From an uncultured Sutterella sp. (GTDB lineage Bacteria; Pseudomonadota; Gammaproteobacteria; Burkholderiales; Burkholderiaceae_F), in the NCBI GenBank assembly GCA_905212345.1, contig CAJMEC010000041.1, positions 1 to 15,842 of the forward strand: a DNA stretch of 15,842 nucleotides, read 5' to 3'. A program made the position numbers and the translations under genes. Position 1 is the first letter of the stretch. Each line of letters begins with the position of its first letter. Positions 7,614 through 13,981 of the stretch are shown here, piece after piece. The notes under the pieces were generated by a model. That model was given only the letters and a program-made list of their open reading frames with translations, made no database searches and was not told the DNA's origin.

Positions 7614-7793
7614 ATGGCAGTCCAACAAAATAAAAAATCGACCAACAAGCGCGGCAATCACCGTGCTCATGACTTCTTGACGAACCCGGCTACGGCTGTT
7701 GAACCGAAGACCGGTGAAGTTCACCTCCGTCACCACATCAGCCCGAACGGCTTCTATCGTGGTAAGAAGGTGATCGACGTTAAGGGTGAATAA
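7614..7793 (+). CDS. rpmF: 50S ribosomal protein L32
   Basis: L32 is a small basic protein of the large ribosomal subunit. The gene encodes 59 residues beginning MAVQQNKKSTNKRGNHRAHD and containing EVHLRHHISPNGFYRGKKV, matching proteobacterial L32 along its whole length. It is the four-cysteine-free form, lacking the zinc-binding cysteines of some L32 proteins. A GTGGGG ribosome binding site precedes the ATG. The codons favour C- or G-ending preferred forms as in other highly expressed genes here (acpP, fabF). The normal downstream partner plsX is not present; a structured non-coding stretch and a terminator follow. Confidence 0.98.
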   Translation: MAVQQNKKSTNKRGNHRAHDFLTNPATAVEPKTGEVHLRHHISPNGFYRGKKVIDVKGE

Positions 7794-7973
7794 TTCACTG
7801 GATTGAGAAAAGCGCTCTGAAGCTAATCTCGACTTTAGCCTTCGCCGGCAACGCCGAAAACCCCACAGCCAATGTGCAAAACGTTGCGGTGGGAGACAAA
7901 ACGGGAAAGCTTCATCAGTGATTTTCAATCTGTCGATTAAAAAAGGGAATCCGAAATTTGGGTTCCCTTTTTT
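7794..7973 (+). ncRNA. Structured rpmF 3' UTR, possible small RNA
   Basis: This stretch between the L32 stop and the end of the terminator has no credible coding frame but several consecutive inverted repeats. GAAGCTAA (7819-7826) pairs with 7835-7843 with one bulge. CGGC (7846-7849) pairs with GCCG (7853-7856) around an AAC loop. CCCAC (7862-7866) pairs with GTGGG (7889-7893) and encloses GCAA/TTGC (7876-7879, 7884-7887). The terminator comes last. Such an arrangement fits a 3' UTR that is processed to a stable RNA, or a decayed gene remnant. It does not match any RNA family I recognise. Confidence 0.35.
7939..7973 (+). terminator. Rho-independent terminator after rpmF
   Basis: A-rich 7939-7952 (six A, GGGAATCC) pairs with 7960-7973 (GGGTTCCC, six T): 14 pairs including one T-G, around a 7-base loop. 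A T-rich tail continues. It is nearly symmetric and could also act on the minus strand. It separates the yceD-rpmF unit from everything downstream. Confidence 0.9.
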
Positions 7974-8159
7974 CGTTTTGTGTTTAAAATGCCCGCATGC
8001 TGACAAACCCTTCAATTACAACCTACGAGATTTTTCTTCATTTTGGTTCCTTGCCGAGACAGGCTAGGCAATTTCTAGTACCTTCCGTAACCGGTTGCCG
8101 TTTGCATTAGATACATCTTTTCAAGGTTATTTTGTTTGTGTTCCTTGTGAGGTGTGAAG

Positions 8160-9356
8160 ATGTCTGAAAAAACATTTGCTAGTGCATTTTTAATGGTGAT
8201 TTTCCTGGCTGCATTGACAGCGTTCGGTCCCTTTGTGACAGATTTTTACTTACCGGCGATGCCCGCTCAAGCCAAAGATCTTAACGCCTCTGCCGCTCTG
8301 ACCCAAGCAGGTCTTTCCGCTTCTATGTGGGGGCTTGCTATCGGTCAACTTATTGTGGGGCCATTGTCAGATCGAAAAGGCAGGAAAGTGCCTCTTTTGT
8401 GTTCATTGGCTATTTTTTGTGCGGCGACCGTTGCTTGTGTCTTTTCGCCGACAATGGAATTTTTTGTAATAGCGCGTTTTGTACAAGGACTGGGCGGTGC
8501 AGGTGGTATTGTTCTGGCTAAGTCAATTGCAACCGATCTGTATAGCGGCCGGGATTTAGCCAAGTTTTTGTCCATTATTGGAGCTGTTCAGGGATTGGCG
8601 CCGGTGTTGGCACCGATTTGTGGAGCGCTTGTCAATGAATACCTCAATTGGCGTGATATTTTTGTGGTTTTGTTGGCTATTGGTGTAGTGCTCTTGATCT
8701 CTACTTTATTTTTTAAGGAAACTCTTAAGAGTTATCGTCCGAATACCGCCAAGTTTCCTTTTTTCAGTCTTTTTGCTCTGTTAAAAAATGACAAAACATT
8801 TGCCTTGCTTCTCGTTCAGTAGTGTGCGGGTTTTGGTTTGTTATTTGCCTATATCTCAGCCAGTCCTTTTGTCTATCAGGAACTTTTCGGCCTCTCGCCT
8901 TTGACTTACTCGATAGTATTTGGTTGCAACGCGATTGTTATCACCATTGGAACCTTTGTTTGTCAGAGGTTCAAATCTGCTCTGATTTCTCTGAAATTTG
9001 GCTCCATTGGAATGCTATTGGGAGCGAGCCTCATTGCAGCCTCATTGTATTGGCAAGCATCGGTTTGGATTCTTGAGGCATCGATCGCTTTTTCGTTGTT
9101 GAATTTAGGTCTCACCATTCCATCCGGAACGTCTTTGGCATTGGATCGGCAACGTGAGCGCGCAGGTAGTGCAGCGGCGCATCTCGGAGCTTTGGGTTTT
9201 GTCGCCGGCGGTATCGTTGCCCCGCTATCGGGTTTGGGGACGGGCGGAGCCGGCTTTGCCGCTGTCACCCTAATTTCAACAGCGATCGGTATAGTCGCTG
9301 CGTTTTGTGCGGCTCAAAAGCTTTGCCTTGAAGAGCGATCAGTAGTGAGCAAGTAG
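8160..9356 (+). pseudogene. Bcr/CflA-family drug-efflux MFS transporter interrupted by an amber stop
   Basis: The reading frame from ATG 8160 to the TAG at 9354-9356 encodes a full-length (~398-residue) major facilitator of the Bcr/CflA drug:H+ antiporter type. Features are GPFVTDFYLPAMP in TM1, the loop 2-3 motif GPLSDRKGRK (motif A), hydrophobic segments throughout, and YISASPFVYQE at the start of the second half. Codon 221 (8820-8822) is TAG, after LLLVQ, and the same frame continues with CAGFGLLFAYISAS. The gene is therefore split near the middle by one nonsense change with no frameshift. TAG is the normal stop of fabG, the deaminase and this gene's own end, so recoding is unlikely. A GAGG ribosome binding site precedes ATG 8160; an in-frame GTG at 8154 is also possible. 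A sequencing error remains possible. It converges on the hydrolase with an 8-base gap. Confidence 0.88.
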
Positions 9357-9364
9357 TGTCTGAT

Positions 9365-10282
9365 TTAGTCCAAAAACGCCAGGACTTTTTCTAAGAAAAC
9401 TGACGGACACTCTTCTTCGGGACTGTGTCCGCAGTCTAATGCTTCACCGCTTACCGTTACCGCTTTTTCTTTCCAAGTACCAACCACATCATAGAGTTTG
9501 CCGACTGTGCCACGAGCACCCCACAACAGGTAGAGAGGGCACTGGATTTTTTTCTCAGCATCCTCTTTATCGTCATCGAGATCAATGGTGGCGGCTGCGC
9601 GGTAATCCTCGCAAATCGCGTGAATGGTTCTGGGATCTTTGTAGCAGCGAAGATATTCGTTAAAGGCTTTGTCTTCAACACAACCCTTAATTTTGATTTG
9701 CCCATTAATGTGATGATGCAGGAAATAGTCAGGATCAAAACCGATCAGTTTTTCAGGAAATGGTTCCGGTTGGATGAGAAAGAACCACCAGAAGTACTTT
9801 GTTGCGAATTCCTTGTTGGTTAATGCGTACATCGTTGCGGTCGGCGCAATATCGACAAAAACCGCCTTTGTAACGCTTTCCGGATAGTCAAGAGCCAATC
9901 GATGCCCCACTCGGGCGCCTCGGTCATGGCCTATGAAGGCAAAGGTTGGCATGCTTAACAGTCGCATTAACGAGATGAGGTCTTTAGCCATTTCTTTTTT
10001 ACTGTATGGGCGGTGATCCGGTGTGCTCTCAGGCTTATCCGTGTCGCCATATCCGCGCAGATCGGGGAGGACTACCGTGTATTTTTGAGCCAGAAGCGGC
10101 GCGACTTTTCGCCAGATGATATGGGTGTGAGGATGACCATGCAAAAGCATGAGAGCAGGGCCTTTGCCACCAATAGCAAAGCGCATCTTGATTCCAGTCT
10201 CGAGGTTTGCATCCATGAGGTTGAAGCCATCAATAAACCCGCTAGGACCAATATTTGCTAAAGAACTTTCGGTTTTAATCAT
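9365..10282 (-). CDS. Alpha/beta hydrolase, haloacetate-dehalogenase-like
   Basis: This 305-residue alpha/beta hydrolase resembles fluoroacetate/haloacetate dehalogenases and epoxide hydrolases. LLHGHPHTHIIWRKVAP (46-62) forms the oxyanion-loop region, and DLRGYGDTDKP (74-84) is the family signature. GHDRGARV holds the nucleophile Asp120 with Arg121 and Arg124 in the positions that bind the substrate carboxylate in fluoroacetate dehalogenase. Asp144 and His286 complete the triad. Trp166 and Tyr227 (CEDYRAA) match two halide-pocket residues, but the third, His in RPA1163 FAcD (H155), is Trp165 here, so substrate may differ. The start is ATG 10282 with a well-placed TGAGG. It follows the small secreted-protein gene by 31 bases, probably in one operon. 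No signal peptide is visible, so it is likely cytosolic. Confidence 0.88.
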   Translation of the reverse strand: MIKTESSLANIGPSGFIDGFNLMDANLETGIKMRFAIGGKGPALMLLHGHPHTHIIWRKVAPLLAQKYTVVLPDLRGYGDTDKPESTPDHRPYSKKEMAKDLISLMRLLSMPTFAFIGHDRGARVGHRLALDYPESVTKAVFVDIAPTATMYALTNKEFATKYFWWFFLIQPEPFPEKLIGFDPDYFLHHHINGQIKIKGCVEDKAFNEYLRCYKDPRTIHAICEDYRAAATIDLDDDKEDAEKKIQCPLYLLWGARGTVGKLYDVVGTWKEKAVTVSGEALDCGHSPEEECPSVFLEKVLAFLD

Positions 10283-10313
10283 CGTTGACCTCAAAAAAGC
10301 GAATTGTTTTCTT

Positions 10314-10634
10314 TCAGCGCATCAGCTCTTTTTTGATGTTTTCTGCTTTTTCACTGTATTCGTCTGTTTTTTCGCCTATAAAAGATTTAGCGGCTTCGTA
10401 GTGATCCATTAAAACATCGCCGGCTTCTTTTACCTGTTTTTCAATATCATCGTAGCCAGCTGCAATACAGCTTTGTGCGAGTGCCTGAGCTTTTTCCAGT
10501 CCTTCTTTTTGTGCCACTTCATTGATATAACCGACCGTACAGGTAACATCCGTAATGTCCATGTCATTGCTCGCGGCCGAGAATTGAGCAGCTAATGCGA
10601 AGGGAAGGGCAAGCAATAAATGGTGCAGGCGCAT
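10314..10634 (-). CDS. Small secreted protein of unknown function
   Basis: I do not recognise this 106-residue protein. The N-terminus MRLHHLLLALPFALAAQFSAAS is a plausible Sec signal peptide with cleavage near residues 20-22, giving a mature periplasmic protein of ~85 residues. It contains exactly two cysteines in the mature part (C32 and C56), which could form a disulfide, followed by a charged, alanine-rich helical C-terminus (60-106) with EKTDEYSEKAENIKKEL. The start ATG 10634 has an AAAAGG ribosome binding site. It lies upstream of the dehalogenase-like gene on the same strand, under a candidate promoter at 10675-10703, so the two may be co-expressed. Function cannot be inferred. Confidence 0.75.
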   Translation of the reverse strand: MRLHHLLLALPFALAAQFSAASNDMDITDVTCTVGYINEVAQKEGLEKAQALAQSCIAAGYDDIEKQVKEAGDVLMDHYEAAKSFIGEKTDEYSEKAENIKKELMR

Positions 10635-10674
10635 GGCAGAGACCTTTTAGATTTAATTGTTGAGAGTCCAAGAT

Positions 10675-10703
10675 TAACATGAGTCTGTTTCAAACTCTGT
10701 CAA
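10675..10703 (-). promoter_or_regulatory. Candidate promoter with flanking direct repeats (secreted protein - hydrolase)
   Basis: A perfect TTGACA (minus strand 10703-10698) is followed after 17 bases by ATGTTA (10680-10675), placing a start near 10668. The 8-base sequence TTTGAAAC occurs on both sides of the -35, at 10716-10709 and 10694-10687, exactly 22 bases apart (two helical turns), which suggests a regulator binding site. The -10 is weak, as expected for an activated promoter. Confidence 0.4.
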
Positions 10704-10756
10704 ATTTTGTTTCAAATCTTGATTTTTGGCCTTCATAAACGGCCAGGCATTGGCTT

Positions 10757-10762
10757 TACAAT
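10757..10762 (+). promoter_or_regulatory. Candidate -10 box for fabH
   Basis: TACAAT lies 32 bases before the fabH ATG. No good -35 is present at the usual distance. A 5-bp inverted repeat TGGCC/GGCCA (10727-10731, 10741-10745) sits immediately upstream, where a regulator could act. Confidence 0.3.
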
Positions 10763-10794
10763 TAGAGCAATTTTTTTGAGAAAGGCTTTTGTTC

Positions 10795-11793
10795 ATGCCT
10801 CAGATTTATTCGAAAATCACAGGGACGGGTTCGGCGTTGCCGGAGCGTTCCACCTCCAATCAGGCTCTGGCCGATGAATTGGCTCTGCGCAATATCGAAA
10901 CGAGTGACGAGTGGATCCGCACACGTACCGGAATTGAGAAGCGCTATTTGGCCGAAAGGGGATTGACAACGACGCAGTTGGCTGAACGCGCAGCTAAATC
11001 GGCTCTTTGGGATGCCGGTGTTGATCCTTCTGAAATCGATTTGATCATTGTTGCCACAACGACACCCGATATGGTGTTTCCGAGCACCGCTTGCCAATTG
11101 CAAAAACTTTTGGGCTGTGCCAAAGGGGCGGCATTTGATTTGCAGGCTGTCTGCGCCGGTTTCATTTATGCATTAACCAACGCGAATGCGCTCATTCGTA
11201 CCGGAGTTTATAAAAAAGCGATTGTAGTCGGCGTAGATATCATGAGTCGCATTGTGGACTGGGATGATCGTTCGACTTGCGTGCTTTTTGGTGACGGGGC
11301 GGGCGCCGTTGTGTTGGAAGCGTCTGATGAGCCGGGGATTCTAGCCGCAAGGCTGAGCGCGGACGGAACGCTCGATGAAAAGGTGTTGGGCTGCAACGCT
11401 TTTGTTAACGGCGGCGAAGTTCATGGCGATCCCTTTGTTCGCATGGACGGTCAGCAGGTGTTCCGTATGGCCGTGGGTTCCATGAGTGAGAGCGCTCAGA
11501 CTGTTTTAAAAGATGCTGGTCTTACCGTTGACGATATCAATCGATATGTTCCGCATCAGGCTAATTTGCGCATTATGCAGAAAGTAGCCCAAAAGATTGG
11601 TATTTCGGAAGACAAAATGGTCGTGACGGTTAATCGACACGGCAATACCTCCGCGGCCTCCGTTCCGTTGGCATTGGATAACGCCGCGCGTCATAATGAC
11701 ATTCAAAAAGGTGATGTGGTTTTAATGCAAGCTGTCGGTGCAGGCATGGCTTGGGGCAGCGTTTTAGTCAAATGGACTAAGGAGAACATTTAA
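10795..11793 (+). CDS. fabH: Beta-ketoacyl-ACP synthase III
   Basis: FabH starts fatty-acid synthesis by condensing acetyl-CoA with malonyl-ACP. The protein has 332 residues. The Cys-His-Asn triad is C120 (LQAVCAGFIY), H254 (VPHQANLRIM) and N284 (NRHGNTSAAS). SDEWIRTRTGIEKR near the N-terminus is the conserved signature (CoA-binding Trp region), and the end GAGMAWGSVLVKW matches the terminal consensus. The start is ATG 10795; an in-frame TTG at 10789 would add two residues. No strong Shine-Dalgarno is visible, only a purine stretch GAGAAAGG about 8 bases upstream. The stop overlaps the fabD start (TAATG), so translation of fabH and fabD is coupled. The usual upstream neighbour plsX is absent. 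Confidence 0.97.
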   Translation: MPQIYSKITGTGSALPERSTSNQALADELALRNIETSDEWIRTRTGIEKRYLAERGLTTTQLAERAAKSALWDAGVDPSEIDLIIVATTTPDMVFPSTACQLQKLLGCAKGAAFDLQAVCAGFIYALTNANALIRTGVYKKAIVVGVDIMSRIVDWDDRSTCVLFGDGAGAVVLEASDEPGILAARLSADGTLDEKVLGCNAFVNGGEVHGDPFVRMDGQQVFRMAVGSMSESAQTVLKDAGLTVDDINRYVPHQANLRIMQKVAQKIGISEDKMVVTVNRHGNTSAASVPLALDNAARHNDIQKGDVVLMQAVGAGMAWGSVLVKWTKENI

Positions 11794-12731
11794 TGAAATT
11801 AGCTTTTGTATTCCCGGGTCAAGGCAGTCAGACTGTCGGCATGTTGGATAGTTTTGCAGACAATGCTGTCGTGCAGACCGCTTTAAAGACCGCCAATGAC
11901 GCATTGGGTGAAGATTTGGCCGAGATGATTCACAGCGGCCCGGCTGAGAGTCTTAATATGACGGTGAACACTCAGCCCGCCATGCTTACTTCAAGCGTTG
12001 CCCTTTATCAGGCTTGGCTTGCTTTGGGCGGTAAAAAGCCTAAAGTGATGGCTGGACACAGCTTGGGGGAATATTCAGCGTTGACGGCTGCCGGTGTATT
12101 TGATTTGGCTGATGCGGTGCGTCTTGTTCGCTTCCGCGCTAAGGCCATGCAGGAAGCTGCTCCTGTGGGGCAAGGTGGAATGGCAGCCATTATCGGTTTA
12201 AGTGATGAAGTGGTGGCGCAAGTCTGCCAGGAAGCTTCTGCTCAAGGCGTGGTTGAAGCGGTAAATTTCAACTCGCCCGGTCAGGTTGTGATCGCAGGTG
12301 AAAAGGCTGCTGTTGAAAAGGCTTGTGAATTGGCTAAGGCTCAGGGCGCTAAGCGCGCACTCGTTTTGCCGGTGTCGGCACCTTTCCATTCTTCTTTGAT
12401 GAAGCCTGCAAGCGTTGCCCTTCGCGCCAAGCTTGAAGAAACTCCGATGAAGGCTCCCGAAATTGACGTTGTCGCCAACGTGGATGTAAAGGTCCATAAG
12501 GATAAGGAAGCGATCATTGAGGCGTTGGCCTCTCAGGCAGCGGGCGCCGTTCAATGGGTAAAGACTATTCAAGCTTTTAAAGAAATGGGAGTTACGCATA
12601 TTGTTGAATGTGGTCCGGGGCGTGTGTTAGCCGGACTTATTAAACGTATCGACAGCTCCATTGTTGTCAAAAATATTAATTCTCAAGACTCGCTTGTGGC
12701 CGTGCTTGAAGAAATTAACGCTGCTCAATAA
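11793..12731 (+). CDS. fabD: Malonyl-CoA:ACP transacylase
   Basis: FabD transfers the malonyl group from CoA to acyl carrier protein, supplying FabH and FabF. The protein has 312 residues, like E. coli FabD (309). FPGQGSQ (7-13) is the N-terminal oxyanion motif, GHSLGEYSA carries nucleophile Ser90, and APFHSSLM carries catalytic His199. VNFNSPGQVVIAG is also family-typical, and IVECGPGRVLAGLIKRI ends the fold. Its ATG shares one base with the fabH stop and has a perfect AAGGAG site inside fabH. Confidence 0.97.
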   Translation: MKLAFVFPGQGSQTVGMLDSFADNAVVQTALKTANDALGEDLAEMIHSGPAESLNMTVNTQPAMLTSSVALYQAWLALGGKKPKVMAGHSLGEYSALTAAGVFDLADAVRLVRFRAKAMQEAAPVGQGGMAAIIGLSDEVVAQVCQEASAQGVVEAVNFNSPGQVVIAGEKAAVEKACELAKAQGAKRALVLPVSAPFHSSLMKPASVALRAKLEETPMKAPEIDVVANVDVKVHKDKEAIIEALASQAAGAVQWVKTIQAFKEMGVTHIVECGPGRVLAGLIKRIDSSIVVKNINSQDSLVAVLEEINAAQ

Positions 12732-12752
12732 CTTAAGCAATAGGAAATAAAA

Positions 12753-13517
12753 ATGACGAATGTGTTTACTGCTGACGCATTGAAAGATCAAGTGGTATTT
12801 GTGACCGGTGCTTCGCGCGGAATCGGGGCGGGGATTTTGGATGCTTGCCTGGCTGCCGGCGCAACGGTTATCGGCACAGCCACGAGCGAATCCGGCGCAG
12901 CCCGCATTACCGAAAAGATTTCTCAGGCTGGCGGCAAGGGTGAAGGCGTTGTTCTCAATGTCACCGATGCCGAACAAAGCGAAAAAGTCTTGGCCGATGT
13001 AGCGGCTAAGTACGGTGCCGTGACGGTGTTGGTAAATAATGCCGGCATCACGCGTGATGGTTTGGCCATGCGCATGAAGGATGAACAATGGCAAGAGGTG
13101 ATTGACACGAACCTGACGCCTGCCTTCCGCTTAAGCCGTATTGTCATGCGCGGCATGATGAAAGCTCGCAGTGGTCGCATCATTAATATCGTGAGTGTTG
13201 TGGGTTCCATGGGTAACGCGGGCCAAGCCAATTACGCGGCTGCCAAGGCCGGGGTTGCTGGTTTGACACGCGCTTTGGCTCGTGAATTGGCCTCACGCAA
13301 TATCACGGTCAATGCTGTGGCTCCCGGCTTTATTGAAACAGACATGACCCGCGCGTTGCCTGAAGATCACCGCCAAGCCCTTTTGGCTCAAATTCCGCTT
13401 GCGCGCTTGGGTCAAACGGATGATATCGCCAATGCGGTGCTTTTCTTGGCTTCGCCTGCCGCTTCCTACATTACCGGTGTGACGCTTCACGTCAACGGTG
13501 GCATGTATATGGTATAG
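12753..13517 (+). CDS. fabG: 3-oxoacyl-ACP reductase
   Basis: FabG is the NADPH-dependent ketoreductase of fatty-acid elongation, a short-chain dehydrogenase/reductase that works as a tetramer. The protein has 254 residues, about ten more than E. coli because of an N-terminal extension (MTNVFTADALKDQ). VTGASRGIG is the nucleotide-binding motif, NNAGITRDGLAMRM the structural/active-site segment, and the catalytic residues are Ser148, Tyr161 and Lys165 (Y-A-A-A-K). The ending YITGVTLHVNGGMYM is typical. An AGGAAA site precedes the ATG, 21 bases after fabD. The gene ends with TAG and is directly followed by a strong terminator. Confidence 0.97.
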   Translation: MTNVFTADALKDQVVFVTGASRGIGAGILDACLAAGATVIGTATSESGAARITEKISQAGGKGEGVVLNVTDAEQSEKVLADVAAKYGAVTVLVNNAGITRDGLAMRMKDEQWQEVIDTNLTPAFRLSRIVMRGMMKARSGRIINIVSVVGSMGNAGQANYAAAKAGVAGLTRALARELASRNITVNAVAPGFIETDMTRALPEDHRQALLAQIPLARLGQTDDIANAVLFLASPAASYITGVTLHVNGGMYMV

Positions 13518-13525
13518 TCCGAAAG

Positions 13526-13553
13526 GATGAGGGTTTTCACCCTCATCTTTTTT
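13526..13553 (+). terminator. Rho-independent terminator after fabG
   Basis: GATGAGGG (13526-13533) and CCCTCATC (13540-13547) form a perfect 8-bp stem with a 6-base loop, followed by six T. It closes the fabH-fabD-fabG unit and isolates acpP. Confidence 0.92.
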
Positions 13554-13561
13554 ATTTGCTC

Positions 13562-13570
13562 TGATAAAAT
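13562..13570 (+). promoter_or_regulatory. Candidate extended -10 promoter of acpP
   Basis: TG-A-TAAAAT forms an extended -10 motif just after the fabG terminator. A start near 13577 would give a leader of about 65 bases before acpP. No good -35 is visible, which extended -10 promoters tolerate. A promoter is expected here because the upstream terminator is strong and acpP is usually abundant. Confidence 0.45.
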
Positions 13571-13641
13571 ACTAAGAAGTTAATTTTTCGGCGCACCTAG
13601 TGGCTGCGTCGGTTTGAATTGTCATCAAGGAGACTTATCAA

Positions 13642-13878
13642 ATGAACGACATCGAACAACGTGTCAAGAAGGTTATCGCCGAACAATTGAGCATTAATGA
13701 AGCAGACATCAAGAATGAATCTGCTTTCATCGAAGACCTCGGCGCCGATTCTTTGGATACGGTCGAATTGGTTATGGCTTTGGAAGACGCTTTCAAGATT
13801 GAAATCCCGGACGATCAACAAGAAAAGTTGCGTACGGTTCAACAAGCGATTGACTACATCCAAGCCAACGCTAAGTAA
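13642..13878 (+). CDS. acpP: Acyl carrier protein
   Basis: ACP carries the growing acyl chain as a thioester on phosphopantetheine. The protein has 78 residues, the usual length, and is acidic. It begins MNDIEQRVKKVIAEQL, and the attachment site is Ser37 in GADSLDTVELVMALED. The third-helix region reads IPDDQQEKLRTVQQAIDYI, close to the E. coli pattern. A strong AAGGAGA ribosome binding site lies 9-10 bases before the ATG. Preferred codons and flanking terminators point to high, independent expression between fabG and fabF. Confidence 0.98.
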   Translation: MNDIEQRVKKVIAEQLSINEADIKNESAFIEDLGADSLDTVELVMALEDAFKIEIPDDQQEKLRTVQQAIDYIQANAK

Positions 13879-13884
13879 TATTTG

Positions 13885-13948
13885 CCATCTCTAAGATGGA
13901 TGCCCCGCCTTAAACACCAAGTAATTGGTTGAGTTTGGGCGGGGTTTT
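13885..13948 (+). terminator. Tandem hairpins and terminator/attenuator between acpP and fabF
   Basis: A small hairpin CCATCT-cta-AGATGG (13885-13899) is followed by a stem of CCCCGCC (13903-13909) and GGCGGGG (13938-13944). Its 28-base interior can also pair (CCAA/TTGG near 13917-13928), and TTTT follows. The short T-run suggests partial termination, so some transcripts would continue into fabF, which lies 34 bases beyond. The small first hairpin may protect the acpP 3' end. Confidence 0.75.
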
Positions 13949-13981
13949 GTTAATGAATTGAATATTTAAGGGAGAATGTCC

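Noticed and set aside
7596..8015. Minus-strand open frame of 139 codons over rpmF and its 3' region
   Set aside because: It covers the certain L32 gene and the terminator on the opposite strand and has no family features.
8051..8071. Inverted repeat TTGCC/GGCAA upstream of the transporter as an operator
   Set aside because: Only five pairs around an 11-base gap with no clear promoter; easily found by chance.
8820..8822. TAG read as an amino acid (recoding or pyrrolysine) in the transporter
   Set aside because: TAG is used as the ordinary stop in fabG, the deaminase and this same gene, and no recoding element is seen.
12627..13094. Minus-strand open frame of 155 codons across fabD/fabG
   Set aside because: Shadow of the fab genes; no start signal or homology.
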